64,000 nucleotides of DNA, taken from Bacillota bacterium. Lineage in GTDB: Bacteria > Bacillota > Clostridia > DSM-8532. The DNA lies in assembly GCA_023443745.1 (NCBI GenBank), contig JAEZTB010000048.1, positions 248,001-312,000 of the forward strand. Direction: 5' to 3'. The notes under the pieces were generated by a model, which searched no databases, had not been told where the DNA came from, and worked only from the letters and a program-made list of their open reading frames with translations. A program made the translations under genes and the position numbers. Shown here piece by piece: positions 18,444-25,933 of this stretch; the stretch's first letter is position 1, and each line of letters begins with the position of its first letter.

Positions 18444-18806
18444 TCAAATAGCAAGAATTTTATTCAGAACAGTAATAACATGCTCTTCTTTAAAAGGCTT
18501 AACAATAAAGTATTTGGCACCCAGCATTATCGATTCCTTGATATAGAATTCCTGGCCTAATGCGGAGGCCATAACGATTTTTGCTTGCGGATCATGTTCC
18601 ATAATCTTTTTTAATGCTTCGACTCCATCCATTTCCGGCATGGTTATATCCATGGTCACAATGTCAGGGTGGCATTCCTTGTACTTCCGTACCCCAGCGG
18701 CCCCATTTTCCGCTTCACCCGCTACCTCAAATCCGTTTTTTTCCAGCATAGATCTTAGCGTCATCCTCATAAAAGCTGCATCATCAATAATAAGCACTTT
18801 TTTCAT
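18444..18806 (-). CDS. cheY: Chemotaxis response regulator CheY
   Basis: A 120-residue single receiver domain with acidic pair D8-D9, phosphoacceptor D53 (TMDITMPEMDG), the Thr/Ser-type switch position (MASALGQ) and the Lys of KPF. With no output domain it is CheY, the switch-binding messenger for flagellar motors. The ATG at 18806 is chosen because GGGGTAAGGA precedes it; the frame is open 33 bases further upstream, without a better site. It is the first gene of the operon, behind a riboswitch terminator. Confidence 0.95.
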   Translation of the reverse strand: MKKVLIIDDAAFMRMTLRSMLEKNGFEVAGEAENGAAGVRKYKECHPDIVTMDITMPEMDGVEALKKIMEHDPQAKIVMASALGQEFYIKESIMLGAKYFIVKPFKEEHVITVLNKILAI

Positions 18807-18839
18807 TGGTTCCTTACCCCCATCACGCCAAATTTTCAT

Positions 18840-18866
18840 AAAAAAAGGCAGGCTAAATAGCTTGCC
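18840..18866 (-). terminator. Riboswitch-associated intrinsic terminator before cheY
   Basis: On the minus strand GGCAAGC pairs with GCCTGCC (one mismatch) around TATTTA and is followed by TTTTTT. The 5' arm GGCAA is complementary to TTGCC at the 3' end of the c-di-GMP aptamer, the same arrangement as at the EAL gene. Confidence 0.85.
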
Positions 18867-18890
18867 ATGAATAGACCATCTCAGTCATTT

Positions 18891-18968
18891 GGCAACCTGA
18901 CTATCATAGCAGTTTATTTTTTGCTTTAGATTCACGGCTTTGCGTCCCCATCTTTCAATGAGTTTGCC
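18891..18968 (-). promoter_or_regulatory. Cyclic-di-GMP-I (GEMM) riboswitch aptamer upstream of the che operon
   Basis: The minus strand reads GGCAAACTCATTGAAAGATG, then GGGACGCAAAGCCGTGAATC, a second helix and a closing GGTTGCC. GGCAAAC, the GAAA tetraloop, the GGGACGCAAAGC core and the closing strand are the GEMM-I hallmarks. An intrinsic terminator follows at 18866-18840. It should make transcription of cheY-cheA-cheW-mcp-cheR-cheB depend on c-di-GMP; the complementarity suggests ligand-induced termination, which would fit repression of chemotaxis at high c-di-GMP. Confidence 0.93.
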
Positions 18969-18996
18969 TTTTTCAATTGATATAAAGTCTTTTTTT

Positions 18997-19025
18997 TCTA
19001 TAGTCATTTTTGATCGTTAAATCAA
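18997..19025 (-). promoter_or_regulatory. Candidate promoter of the che operon
   Basis: TTGATT (19025-19020), a 17-base spacer and TATAGA (19002-18997) on the minus strand place a start near 18990, about 20 bases ahead of the riboswitch aptamer. Spacing and position are good for a sigma-A promoter; a motility sigma factor cannot be excluded. Confidence 0.5.
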
Positions 19026-19076
19026 AGAATTACCATTGTTTACCATGTATTAATATTCCAATGCAACAATTTGATT

Positions 19077-19180
19077 AAAATGTTACATTTAATAATGTTG
19101 AAAGCTGCTGCTACACCAGCATTTTTTTTGCCATTCATTGAAACTATAATAATATGAGCTGAAATATTATGTAACATTTT
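19077..19180. repeat. ATGTTACAT inverted repeats upstream of the recombinase gene
   Basis: AAAATGTTACAT (19077-19088) is the exact reverse complement of ATGTAACATTTT (19169-19180). A third copy, ATGTTACAT, is at 19895-19903, past the end of the recombinase gene. They flank the gene on both sides and could be recombinase binding or crossover sites. Confidence 0.5.
19106..19129 (+). terminator. Orphan plus-strand intrinsic terminator
   Basis: TGCTG, loop CTACAC, CAGCA and then eight T residues on the plus strand. No plus-strand gene lies upstream for several kilobases, so it may end a short untranslated RNA. A TTGATA-N16-TATAGT promoter-like pair lies at 18977-19004 on the same strand. Confidence 0.55.
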
Positions 19181-19227
19181 ATATAATTTTTCAGTAAAAG
19201 AATGCATTGATAAAAGGGGTATATTTT

Positions 19228-19788
19228 ATGACTGTCGAGCCAATAAGAGATGAAACAAAAATTAAACAAATGTATCAGTACTTGCATGGTAAAGACCCAA
19301 AATATGGGTTGATTTTCAAATTTGGACTTAATACAGGTTTGAGGATAAGTGATATTTTACCATTAAAAGTAAAAGATGTTCTTAATAAAAAGGGAGAATT
19401 TCTTGAATATCTTGTATTGAAAGAAAAGAAAACCAAAAAGGAAAAGAAAATAAAACTTAATAATGCTCTTAGAAAGAAAATTAAACCCTATGTGGTAGAC
19501 AATAATCTTTCATATACAGATTATCTGTTCCCAAGCAAGAAAGGCGATTACATTGGAAGGATACAGGCATACCGTGTACTTAAAGAGGCTGCAAGCCTGG
19601 TCGGAATCGAAAACTTTGGCACTCATAGCCTACGTAAAACCTGGGGCTACTGGACCTATAAAATGTCAAAATACAATGTAGGGTTGATAATGGATACCTT
19701 TAATCATAGTTCACAGAAAATAACCCTTCGATACATCGGGGTAAATCAGGACCAAAAAGATGAATTATATTCACTTGTCCAATTTTAA
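19228..19788 (+). CDS. Short tyrosine recombinase / phage-integrase-family protein
   Basis: About 186 residues holding only the catalytic domain of a tyrosine recombinase. The conserved residues are present: Arg in NTGLRISD, the HxxR box in THSLRKTW, His in FNHSS and the nucleophile Tyr in LRYIGV. The usual N-terminal core-binding (SAM-like) domain is missing, so this is a minimal integrase of the kind found as orphans in Clostridia. ATG 19228 follows AAAGGGG at good spacing. The base composition is AT-richer than its neighbours and there are flanking ATGTTACAT repeats, both suggesting mobile origin or a DNA-inversion enzyme. No phage genes or transposition partners are nearby. Confidence 0.85.
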   Translation: MTVEPIRDETKIKQMYQYLHGKDPKYGLIFKFGLNTGLRISDILPLKVKDVLNKKGEFLEYLVLKEKKTKKEKKIKLNNALRKKIKPYVVDNNLSYTDYLFPSKKGDYIGRIQAYRVLKEAASLVGIENFGTHSLRKTWGYWTYKMSKYNVGLIMDTFNHSSQKITLRYIGVNQDQKDELYSLVQF

Positions 19789-19993
19789 GGAAATATAATT
19801 GCAAATTACCTTGAATAATATTTACGCCAGTGGTATATTTATGTAATAAAAAGTCTAATTTTGTCGAAACTTTTTAAACAACATTTTAATCAATATGTTA
19901 CATAGATATTTATCCATATTGTTTGGTTTTCAATCAGAAATCCTCATATAATAACGATTTTAAAGCTATTTTTATGGATTGTATCAACAAATA

Positions 19994-20029
19994 AAGGGTA
20001 AGCGGATTTTACTCAATCCTCTCACCCTT
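19994..20029 (-). terminator. Intrinsic terminator of the GntR-ABC operon
   Basis: On the minus strand AAGGGTGAGAGGATT pairs with AATCCGCTTACCCTT across a six-base loop and is followed by TATTTG. It lies 27 bases past the permease stop. It is strikingly similar to the terminator at 30206-30248, sharing AAGGGT(T)GAGAGGAT and ATCCG-TTA-CCCTT. Confidence 0.75.
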
Positions 20030-20055
20030 ACCTTAACAAATCCTATTACCAAAGT

Positions 20056-20712
20056 TTAAAATTCTCTCTGCTTATAAAACCACGCTGCAACATTGTAAGA
20101 TATTATTAGGAAAACCAGTATTACACTAAGTAAAAGAACTGCAATAAGTGCATCACTCTTAGTCTGTATAAAATGAACCATGTCTTTCATCCAGTCACTC
20201 TCTTGATTCTCAAGAATCCCTGACAAAGTGGAAATTCCAAAGAAAAATATAAAGAATAAAATAAAATTGTAAATTTTAGACTTAATATATCCTAACTTGA
20301 AGAATACAGGAAGAAAAAGCCCGGATAACAGACTTACTCCTGCAAATCCACCAATAAAGCTTTCAAGAGATAAAGGGCCAGGTTTTATTGGAGCGCCGGA
20401 AAGGGATAAAACAAGAGTTAAGATGGCATAAGCCGCTGTTCCCATAATAAAAAAAACCAGTACAGAAAGATATTTTGCCAGTACAATCGAGGATCTTTTC
20501 ATAGGTAAGCTGTTAAGCATGATATCTGCCTTATTCTTATCCTCATAAGCACAGGATGTCATTATCATCATGTACGTAAAGGCTACTACACTTACTGCAA
20601 ACATAGCATTCCCCACACTTTGAAAAGCGAAGACTATCAATAAGATATAAGCAAAGCTAAGGGGCAACTGTTTCTTTTGTACGAGAATATCCTTCGCAAT
20701 CAGACTAAACAT
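20056..20712 (-). CDS. ABC-2 type transporter permease
   Basis: About 218 residues with six predicted membrane segments (starting around 24, 45, 90, 115, 150 and 190), typical of the ABC-2 membrane subunit found with YtrB/BcrA-like ATPases. The ATG at 20712 has a perfect AAGGAGGAATTAAA upstream and overlaps the end of the ATPase gene by its context; the longer upstream frame is not used. Probable role: half of an exporter for a peptide or membrane-active compound, controlled by the linked GntR regulator. Confidence 0.85.
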   Translation of the reverse strand: MFSLIAKDILVQKKQLPLSFAYILLIVFAFQSVGNAMFAVSVVAFTYMMIMTSCAYEDKNKADIMLNSLPMKRSSIVLAKYLSVLVFFIMGTAAYAILTLVLSLSGAPIKPGPLSLESFIGGFAGVSLLSGLFLPVFFKLGYIKSKIYNFILFFIFFFGISTLSGILENQESDWMKDMVHFIQTKSDALIAVLLLSVILVFLIISYNVAAWFYKQREF

Positions 20713-20713
20713 T

Positions 20714-21571
20714 TTAATTCCTCCTTGTGTGATAGAGCATGATATCCTCAAGGGTGGGTTTTTCAACAATAATTCTATCACCAAACATCTTTTTTGCTTG
20801 AATTCTGTCTTTGGTCAGACCTTCAAAGCCAAATTGATTTTCTTTTATACCCACAAAGTTCTTTCTTGTGGTACCATCCAAAAGCTCTTTCCCACCTTTT
20901 ACAAGTCCATAGTTGTTAAGCAGGTCGTCCTTTGCCATGCTCAGGACAATTTCTCCCTGATTGATCATAGTGACGAAATCTGCAATTTTATCAAGATCTG
21001 AGGTGATATGGGTAGAAAAGAAAACTGCTTTGTTTTCGTCCTGAATAACCTCGGACAATATATCCAGAAGCTCTGATCTGACCAGTGGATCAAGACCGGA
21101 GGTCGGTTCATCCATAATCAGCAGATCTGCATGATGGGATAGTGCAATAGCCAGAGAAAACTTCATTTTCATTCCTTTTGACAGTTCTTTGATCTTCTTT
21201 TTAGGTGGCAGTTGAAACTCCTTTATATGTTTTTGAAAGGCTTTTTCATCCCAAGTCCTATAAATAGGAGCAAGTACCCATTTCATCTCATCAACCGTCA
21301 ACTCCTCATAAAAATAGTTTTCATCCAACACAAAACCTATCCGGTTCTTTACGGCCTGCTCTTCCTTTACATGATCTTTTCCAAATATTTTGATTTCTCC
21401 CCCATCCTTTTTAAGCAGGTTCATGATGAGTTTTATGGTTGTGCTTTTTCCTGCTCCGTTTGGGCCAATAAACCCCATGATATATCCCTTATCAAGAGTC
21501 AAATCAATCCCTTTTAGGTCAAAGTCTTTGAATTCCTTGCGGAGCCCTTTTATTTCAAGAATCGGTGCCAT
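20714..21571 (-). CDS. ABC transporter ATP-binding protein
   Basis: About 285 residues. Walker A GPNGAGKST, Q-loop, signature LSKGMKMKFSLA, Walker B LLIMDEPTSGLD and H-loop STH are all present, followed by the C-terminal extension seen in BcrA/YtrB-type ATPases. The ATG at 21571 follows CGAGGAGGGTTAAA. It lies two bases after the regulator stop and runs into the permease start, so the three genes form one operon. Confidence 0.93.
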   Translation of the reverse strand: MAPILEIKGLRKEFKDFDLKGIDLTLDKGYIMGFIGPNGAGKSTTIKLIMNLLKKDGGEIKIFGKDHVKEEQAVKNRIGFVLDENYFYEELTVDEMKWVLAPIYRTWDEKAFQKHIKEFQLPPKKKIKELSKGMKMKFSLAIALSHHADLLIMDEPTSGLDPLVRSELLDILSEVIQDENKAVFFSTHITSDLDKIADFVTMINQGEIVLSMAKDDLLNNYGLVKGGKELLDGTTRKNFVGIKENQFGFEGLTKDRIQAKKMFGDRIIVEKPTLEDIMLYHTRRN

Positions 21572-21572
21572 T

Positions 21573-21947
21573 TTAACCCTCCTCGTATAATATTCTAAGC
21601 ATTTTTTGCAGTTCTTCCATTGAAATATCAATTGTCTTTGCTGCCGATACTGCTTCAGACAGTTTCTCTTCCACAATTCTTATCCTTGCTTCCTTGAGCA
21701 ATTCCTTGTTTTGTGCGGATACGAAAGAGCCTTTACCCGGCACACTTACAATGTAGCCTTCCCGCTCCAATTCTTCATAAGCCCTTTTGGTTGTAATAAC
21801 GCTTATCTGAATCTCTTTGGCAAGATTCCTGATGGAAGGCAGCATCTCCGCCTCTTTCAAATCCCCGTTAATGATCATGTTCTTAATTTGCTCAACAATT
21901 TGGTCGTAGATCGGTTTATCCGACGAATTGGAAATGATGATATTCAA
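21573..21947 (-). CDS. GntR-family transcriptional regulator, YtrA subfamily
   Basis: A 124-residue DNA-binding protein. The winged helix (about 10-75) includes KPIYDQIVEQIKNMI, LPSIRNLAKEIQISVITTKR and YEELEREGYIVSVPGKGSFV. The short C-terminal helical tail without a ligand-binding domain is the mark of the YtrA subfamily, which usually represses its own ABC operon. A matching operator palindrome lies 22 bases upstream of its start. Regulation by cell-envelope stress or antibiotic is typical for the family but not shown here. Confidence 0.9.
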   Translation of the reverse strand: MNIIISNSSDKPIYDQIVEQIKNMIINGDLKEAEMLPSIRNLAKEIQISVITTKRAYEELEREGYIVSVPGKGSFVSAQNKELLKEARIRIVEEKLSEAVSAAKTIDISMEELQKMLRILYEEG

Positions 21948-21968
21948 TCGTTTATCACCTACCTTAGT

Positions 21969-22001
21969 CTATACTGTATATATCGTATATTCACAGTATA
22001 G
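21969..22001. promoter_or_regulatory. Operator-like palindrome ahead of the GntR-ABC operon
   Basis: CTATACTGT (21969-21977) and ACAGTATAG (21993-22001) are perfect inverted repeats separated by 15 bases of mostly alternating AT. Position and symmetry suit binding of the YtrA-type regulator encoded just downstream. Confidence 0.7.
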
Positions 22002-22243
22002 ATTATATTAACTGAATTGTCAAATTAAAATGCTAATAAGAAATTGGAAAGAAAAAAATTATGCCAGAACCCACGCCAAATCATTTGTCGATTTGTGTAA
22101 AAGATTGCCCAGACGTGATATAATGACTATATTATTACCACTGTCTAGCGGATTTATTGCGGGAATCGAAAGCTGTAGAGAGTGTATCAGATCGCTTATC
22201 GCCACTTGATTCAACTAATTCGGACAAATGGAGGGCAGAAAAT

Positions 22244-23578
22244 ATGAATATCATTCTTTTGTCCGGCGGCTCAGGGTCGCGGCTCTGGCCGCTGTCCAAC
22301 AACACCCGCTCTAAGCAGTTTTTAAAGCTTTTGCAGGATGAAAATGGCGACCATGAATCCATGGTGCAGCGGGTCTTCCGGCAGTTGTCAAAGGCCCGGC
22401 TGGAAGCGAAAAACATATTGGTGGCAACCGCTGCCGCCCAGCAGGACCCCATCCGCAGTCAGCTCGGGAATCAGGTTGAGATCGTGGCAGAGCCAGAGCG
22501 CAGAAATACATTTCCTGCCATTGTACTCTCGGCGGCTTGGTTGTATTTTGAAAAGCGTTGCGCCCCTGAAGAGACGGTTCTGGTCATGCCAGTGGACACC
22601 TATACAGAGCCGACGTATTTCAATACCCTTCGGCGTATGGCAAATGCCGTTAGCAGAGGAGTTGCCGATTTAGTGCTGATGGGTATCAAGCCCCTGCATC
22701 CTACCGAAAAATATGGATATATGCTCCCCAAAGCCGGACAAGCCTCCGGAATAAAACGGATCGAACGGTTTATAGAAAAGCCGTCCGAAGAGATTGCCCA
22801 AAAACTGATCGCAAAGGGTGCTATGTGGAATGGTGGTGTGTTTGCCTTCCAGCTTGGTTACCTGATGGATATTGCGGAGCGAGCTCTGCACCCAACTGAC
22901 TTTGAAGATGTCTGTCAGCGGTACGGAGAGCTGAAAAAAGAGAGTTTTGACTATGAGGTGGTAGAAAAAGCCAAGTCCGTTGCCATGGTTCCATTTGACG
23001 GGCTTTGGAAGGATCTCGGCACATGGAATTCTCTTACAGAAGAAATGTCTGCCAATTGCATCGGAAAATCAGTGTTGAGCGAAGATGTACAGAACACCCA
23101 TGTGGTCAACGAATTAGAGATTCCCATCGTGGTGCTGGGTGCAAAGAATCTCATCGTGGCCGCCAGTCCAGACGGAATTCTGGTATCAGATAAGGAGAAA
23201 AGCGACTCCCTTAAAAATTATGTATCCCTGGAGCGGCACCCCACATGTGAGGAACGTCGTTGGGGCGAGTATCGGATCATTGACCACACTACATTTCGGG
23301 ACGTCGATACGCTGACAAAGCATTTGTTTCTCAAGGCCGGCGCTTCCATCAGTTATCAACGGCATGCACTGCGCGATGAAATATGGACGCTAATCAATGG
23401 AGTCGGAGAAGTGGTGCTGGACGGGCAAAGACAACGCACCCGCTGTGGAGAGGTGGTACATATCAAAAAAGGATGTTCACATGCGATTCTAGCGGTTACG
23501 GATATTCATATTATTGAGGTGCAGATCGGCGCAGAGTTGGCAGAGGAGGATATAGAGCGGTTTGACTGGCAATGGTAG
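22244..23578 (+). CDS. manC: Mannose-1-phosphate guanylyltransferase (with C-terminal cupin/isomerase-like domain)
   Basis: About 444 residues. The N-terminal nucleotidyltransferase starts MNIILLSGGSGSRLWPLS (GTP loop), with metal-binding VMPVDTYTE and the sugar-site FIEKPS. The C-terminal cupin (about 340-444) has RRWGEYRIID and GEVVHIKKGCSHAI, as in bifunctional ManC/AlgA proteins. It makes GDP-mannose from mannose-1-phosphate. ATG 22244 follows GGAGGGC; the earlier in-frame start lacks a site. It is convergent with the polysaccharide genes at 23.6-29.7 kb, suggesting it supplies their precursor. It shares their higher GC content, unlike the flanking genes. Confidence 0.92.
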   Translation: MNIILLSGGSGSRLWPLSNNTRSKQFLKLLQDENGDHESMVQRVFRQLSKARLEAKNILVATAAAQQDPIRSQLGNQVEIVAEPERRNTFPAIVLSAAWLYFEKRCAPEETVLVMPVDTYTEPTYFNTLRRMANAVSRGVADLVLMGIKPLHPTEKYGYMLPKAGQASGIKRIERFIEKPSEEIAQKLIAKGAMWNGGVFAFQLGYLMDIAERALHPTDFEDVCQRYGELKKESFDYEVVEKAKSVAMVPFDGLWKDLGTWNSLTEEMSANCIGKSVLSEDVQNTHVVNELEIPIVVLGAKNLIVAASPDGILVSDKEKSDSLKNYVSLERHPTCEERRWGEYRIIDHTTFRDVDTLTKHLFLKAGASISYQRHALRDEIWTLINGVGEVVLDGQRQRTRCGEVVHIKKGCSHAILAVTDIHIIEVQIGAELAEEDIERFDWQW

Positions 23579-23584
23579 CAAACG

Positions 23585-23630
23585 GTTCAAGCCTCCAGAC
23601 TGTGCCAAAACACAGTCTGGAGGCTTGAAC
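23585..23630. terminator. Perfect 20-bp hairpin between convergent manC and the EPS operon
   Basis: GTTCAAGCCTCCAGACTGTG (23585-23604) and its exact complement (23611-23630) surround CCAAAA. It starts seven bases past manC and would stop both converging transcripts, but neither strand shows a U-tract after it. A very stable bidirectional barrier, or a mobile-repeat end, are both possible. Confidence 0.6.
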
Positions 23631-23652
23631 CCATTACGGAGCAAACAGCAAG

Positions 23653-25911
23653 CTACCTGTCATTGATATCATGGTCAAAATCATCCGGATCGACAGACTC
23701 CTCCGAAGCATGTTTACCGGCGTCCTTATTTACCTCTTCCATCTTCTTTTTAGCGTCCTCAAATCGACGGCGGTTCTGTGAAACTTTTACAATTAAAAAG
23801 AGGATTAGCAGTACACACACGGTGATGACCAGCAGCCCTCCCCTCGAAACACCGGTTGCCCGTACGATTTTGCCTAGAAATCGATCTAAGCTGAACGGCA
23901 ACTTTTCCGATGCTTTGCTGCCGATGGTGCCCATGACGGCAATAGCAGAATCATCGCTATTGACTGTTACCGTTTTGTTTTCGTCAATCAGTGCTATAGT
24001 ACCGCCAAGCTTGCCAAGCTCCTTCCTCTCCGAGATAAACTGCTTCAAAACATACACCATGTCAGGCGGGCAGGTGACGACATAAACCTTGCGATAGAAA
24101 TTCCAAGGGGAACGCACCACCTGGATCACGATCTTATTCTGCAGCGCTTCCTCCGAAATCACAGTCGACCCGGAAACAGAGAACCCTTCTTTATGAGGAA
24201 CCGCGCTCAGCAAATTGGCGACCTCAGCGGGAATCACAACATTGTCGTTGGTGCCGAGGATTAGAATATCGGCGGATTTTCTTTGCGCAGAATTCAGATT
24301 ATTGGCATATTCCCATCGGAATGCGCCGGAATTCTGCCCTGATCGGCAAACCAATCCTGCTGCGACCTCCACCATAGTCTGGGACGCATTTTCGGGAATG
24401 CAGAGGATCGCCGTGGGCCAGACCTCTCCAGCGACATCGTCAAACGTCGGAAACGGCTGCACTGCGGGTGGTATACTGGCATCCCCCGGCTGGAAATAGA
24501 CGACGGAAGCCTTGTCAATCACCGTCCATGCGGTATCGTAATAATCCTTTGAGCAGTCCAGCTTGCCCAAATAGTTGTAGCACTCAACCTTGATGTTGAT
24601 AGAGCTTTTATCAAGAGCTTCGGCAGGAATTCTAACTCTGATTGAGCCGCCCTCCGCATTGGAATCCGACAGCTGTATGCTGCTAACCGCAACGCCGTTG
24701 ATATGTACAGTGAGCAGGGAGGTATCGCCCACCAGCGCCTTGGAATGGCGGAAATGGATTTCTACATAAGAATCGGCACCGCTGCGAACGGCTTGCGGCT
24801 GCTTAAGTGTATAATTGACCTCCTGATGGAATGCTCCCGCCAGGTTGACGGTATCATAGCCGAAATCAGAGAGCGTATAATATCCGTCCTCATTTTTGAC
24901 AAACCCCGTCCCGACACCTTGTAAATCGGTGGAGATGACTGCGGAGCTGCCGGAAAGCTGTGCAAGATAATCGAAGTGGGTGAAAAAAGCTGCTGCCTTT
25001 GCCAGACCGGCTGCGTCTGCCCCGAAGACGGACAGATCGTTATATACGCCGTTTTTCGAGATGGCAAGATATCCGAGTCCCTCACTCAGTGAGGGTATAT
25101 CTGCGATTCCTTGAGGCTTCTGCGATCCCTGCCCGATATAAATACGGTTATGCTCCTCTCCAGCTGAGCTGCCCTGTGATACGGAAAAGCGGACGGTATC
25201 CTTTGCCGGATACGCCGCACCGATCGCTGAAGCGGCGGTCAGCATGGCGGAGCGGATGTTATTATCGCTGCCGGAAGATAGGATAAACTCGGCGTTGGTC
25301 TGATTGTGCTGGTTCACACGATCAAACAGATAGGTCAGAGCGGTGCCAAGGGTAGGATTGCCCATTTGTAAAACATCCAGATTCAACCGCGAATTTCGCT
25401 CCAACCGCACCCAGTTGGCAGGGTTGTCGATATCAGCACAATCTCCGAGAATGGTACGCTGTGCCGTCACAATCCGAAGCTCGTTGAGGGTTCCATCAGT
25501 TTTCAGGTGCTCGGCCGGGATGGGTACCGTCCACATCCCTTCATGATTTTTGACAATCTCCAGAATATGAGCAGTGGCAATCTGCGTGTTACCAAGCAGT
25601 AGCGTCACGGTGGAGTAATCGTCAATGAGCGTGTCGGCGGCGGCGATTGCCAAAGAGAGGCTGGATCTATTGCCAAGCTTAGTTCCGTCAGGGATCCGAA
25701 ACCAGAAAGAAGTACTATTACGCGGCAGTTTAAGGGACTGCGGCTCGGCAAACAGCTGCACCGACACATTCTGCGCAGCCTCTGTATCTCCTGCGTTGGG
25801 CATTGTCATTTCCGGTGCGGCATGGGCGATTTGGACGTTGATATTAAAGAAAGATAATGCCATTATAACGACCAGAAAATAGATCATCCAAAAAAAACGT
25901 TTCTTTTTCAT
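23653..25911 (-). CDS. BcsB-like cellulose/exopolysaccharide synthase regulatory subunit
   Basis: About 752 residues: signal peptide (about 1-32, ending ANIAHA-like), a large extracellular beta-rich region with alternating carbohydrate-binding and flavodoxin-like modules as in BcsB, then one C-terminal TM helix (about 695-715) and an acidic cytoplasmic tail rich in Asp and Glu. BcsB partners the BcsA synthase and guides the polymer out of the membrane. Here the neighbouring synthase is the MshEN-GT2 protein, two genes of the same strand with tight spacing. ATG 25911 follows GTGAGGAAAC; an upstream TTG exists, with less support. The substrate polymer is not established. Confidence 0.82.
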   Translation of the reverse strand: MKKKRFFWMIYFLVVIMALSFFNINVQIAHAAPEMTMPNAGDTEAAQNVSVQLFAEPQSLKLPRNSTSFWFRIPDGTKLGNRSSLSLAIAAADTLIDDYSTVTLLLGNTQIATAHILEIVKNHEGMWTVPIPAEHLKTDGTLNELRIVTAQRTILGDCADIDNPANWVRLERNSRLNLDVLQMGNPTLGTALTYLFDRVNQHNQTNAEFILSSGSDNNIRSAMLTAASAIGAAYPAKDTVRFSVSQGSSAGEEHNRIYIGQGSQKPQGIADIPSLSEGLGYLAISKNGVYNDLSVFGADAAGLAKAAAFFTHFDYLAQLSGSSAVISTDLQGVGTGFVKNEDGYYTLSDFGYDTVNLAGAFHQEVNYTLKQPQAVRSGADSYVEIHFRHSKALVGDTSLLTVHINGVAVSSIQLSDSNAEGGSIRVRIPAEALDKSSINIKVECYNYLGKLDCSKDYYDTAWTVIDKASVVYFQPGDASIPPAVQPFPTFDDVAGEVWPTAILCIPENASQTMVEVAAGLVCRSGQNSGAFRWEYANNLNSAQRKSADILILGTNDNVVIPAEVANLLSAVPHKEGFSVSGSTVISEEALQNKIVIQVVRSPWNFYRKVYVVTCPPDMVYVLKQFISERKELGKLGGTIALIDENKTVTVNSDDSAIAVMGTIGSKASEKLPFSLDRFLGKIVRATGVSRGGLLVITVCVLLILFLIVKVSQNRRRFEDAKKKMEEVNKDAGKHASEESVDPDDFDHDINDR

Positions 25912-25933
25912 AAGTTGTTTCCTCACTCCCAAT

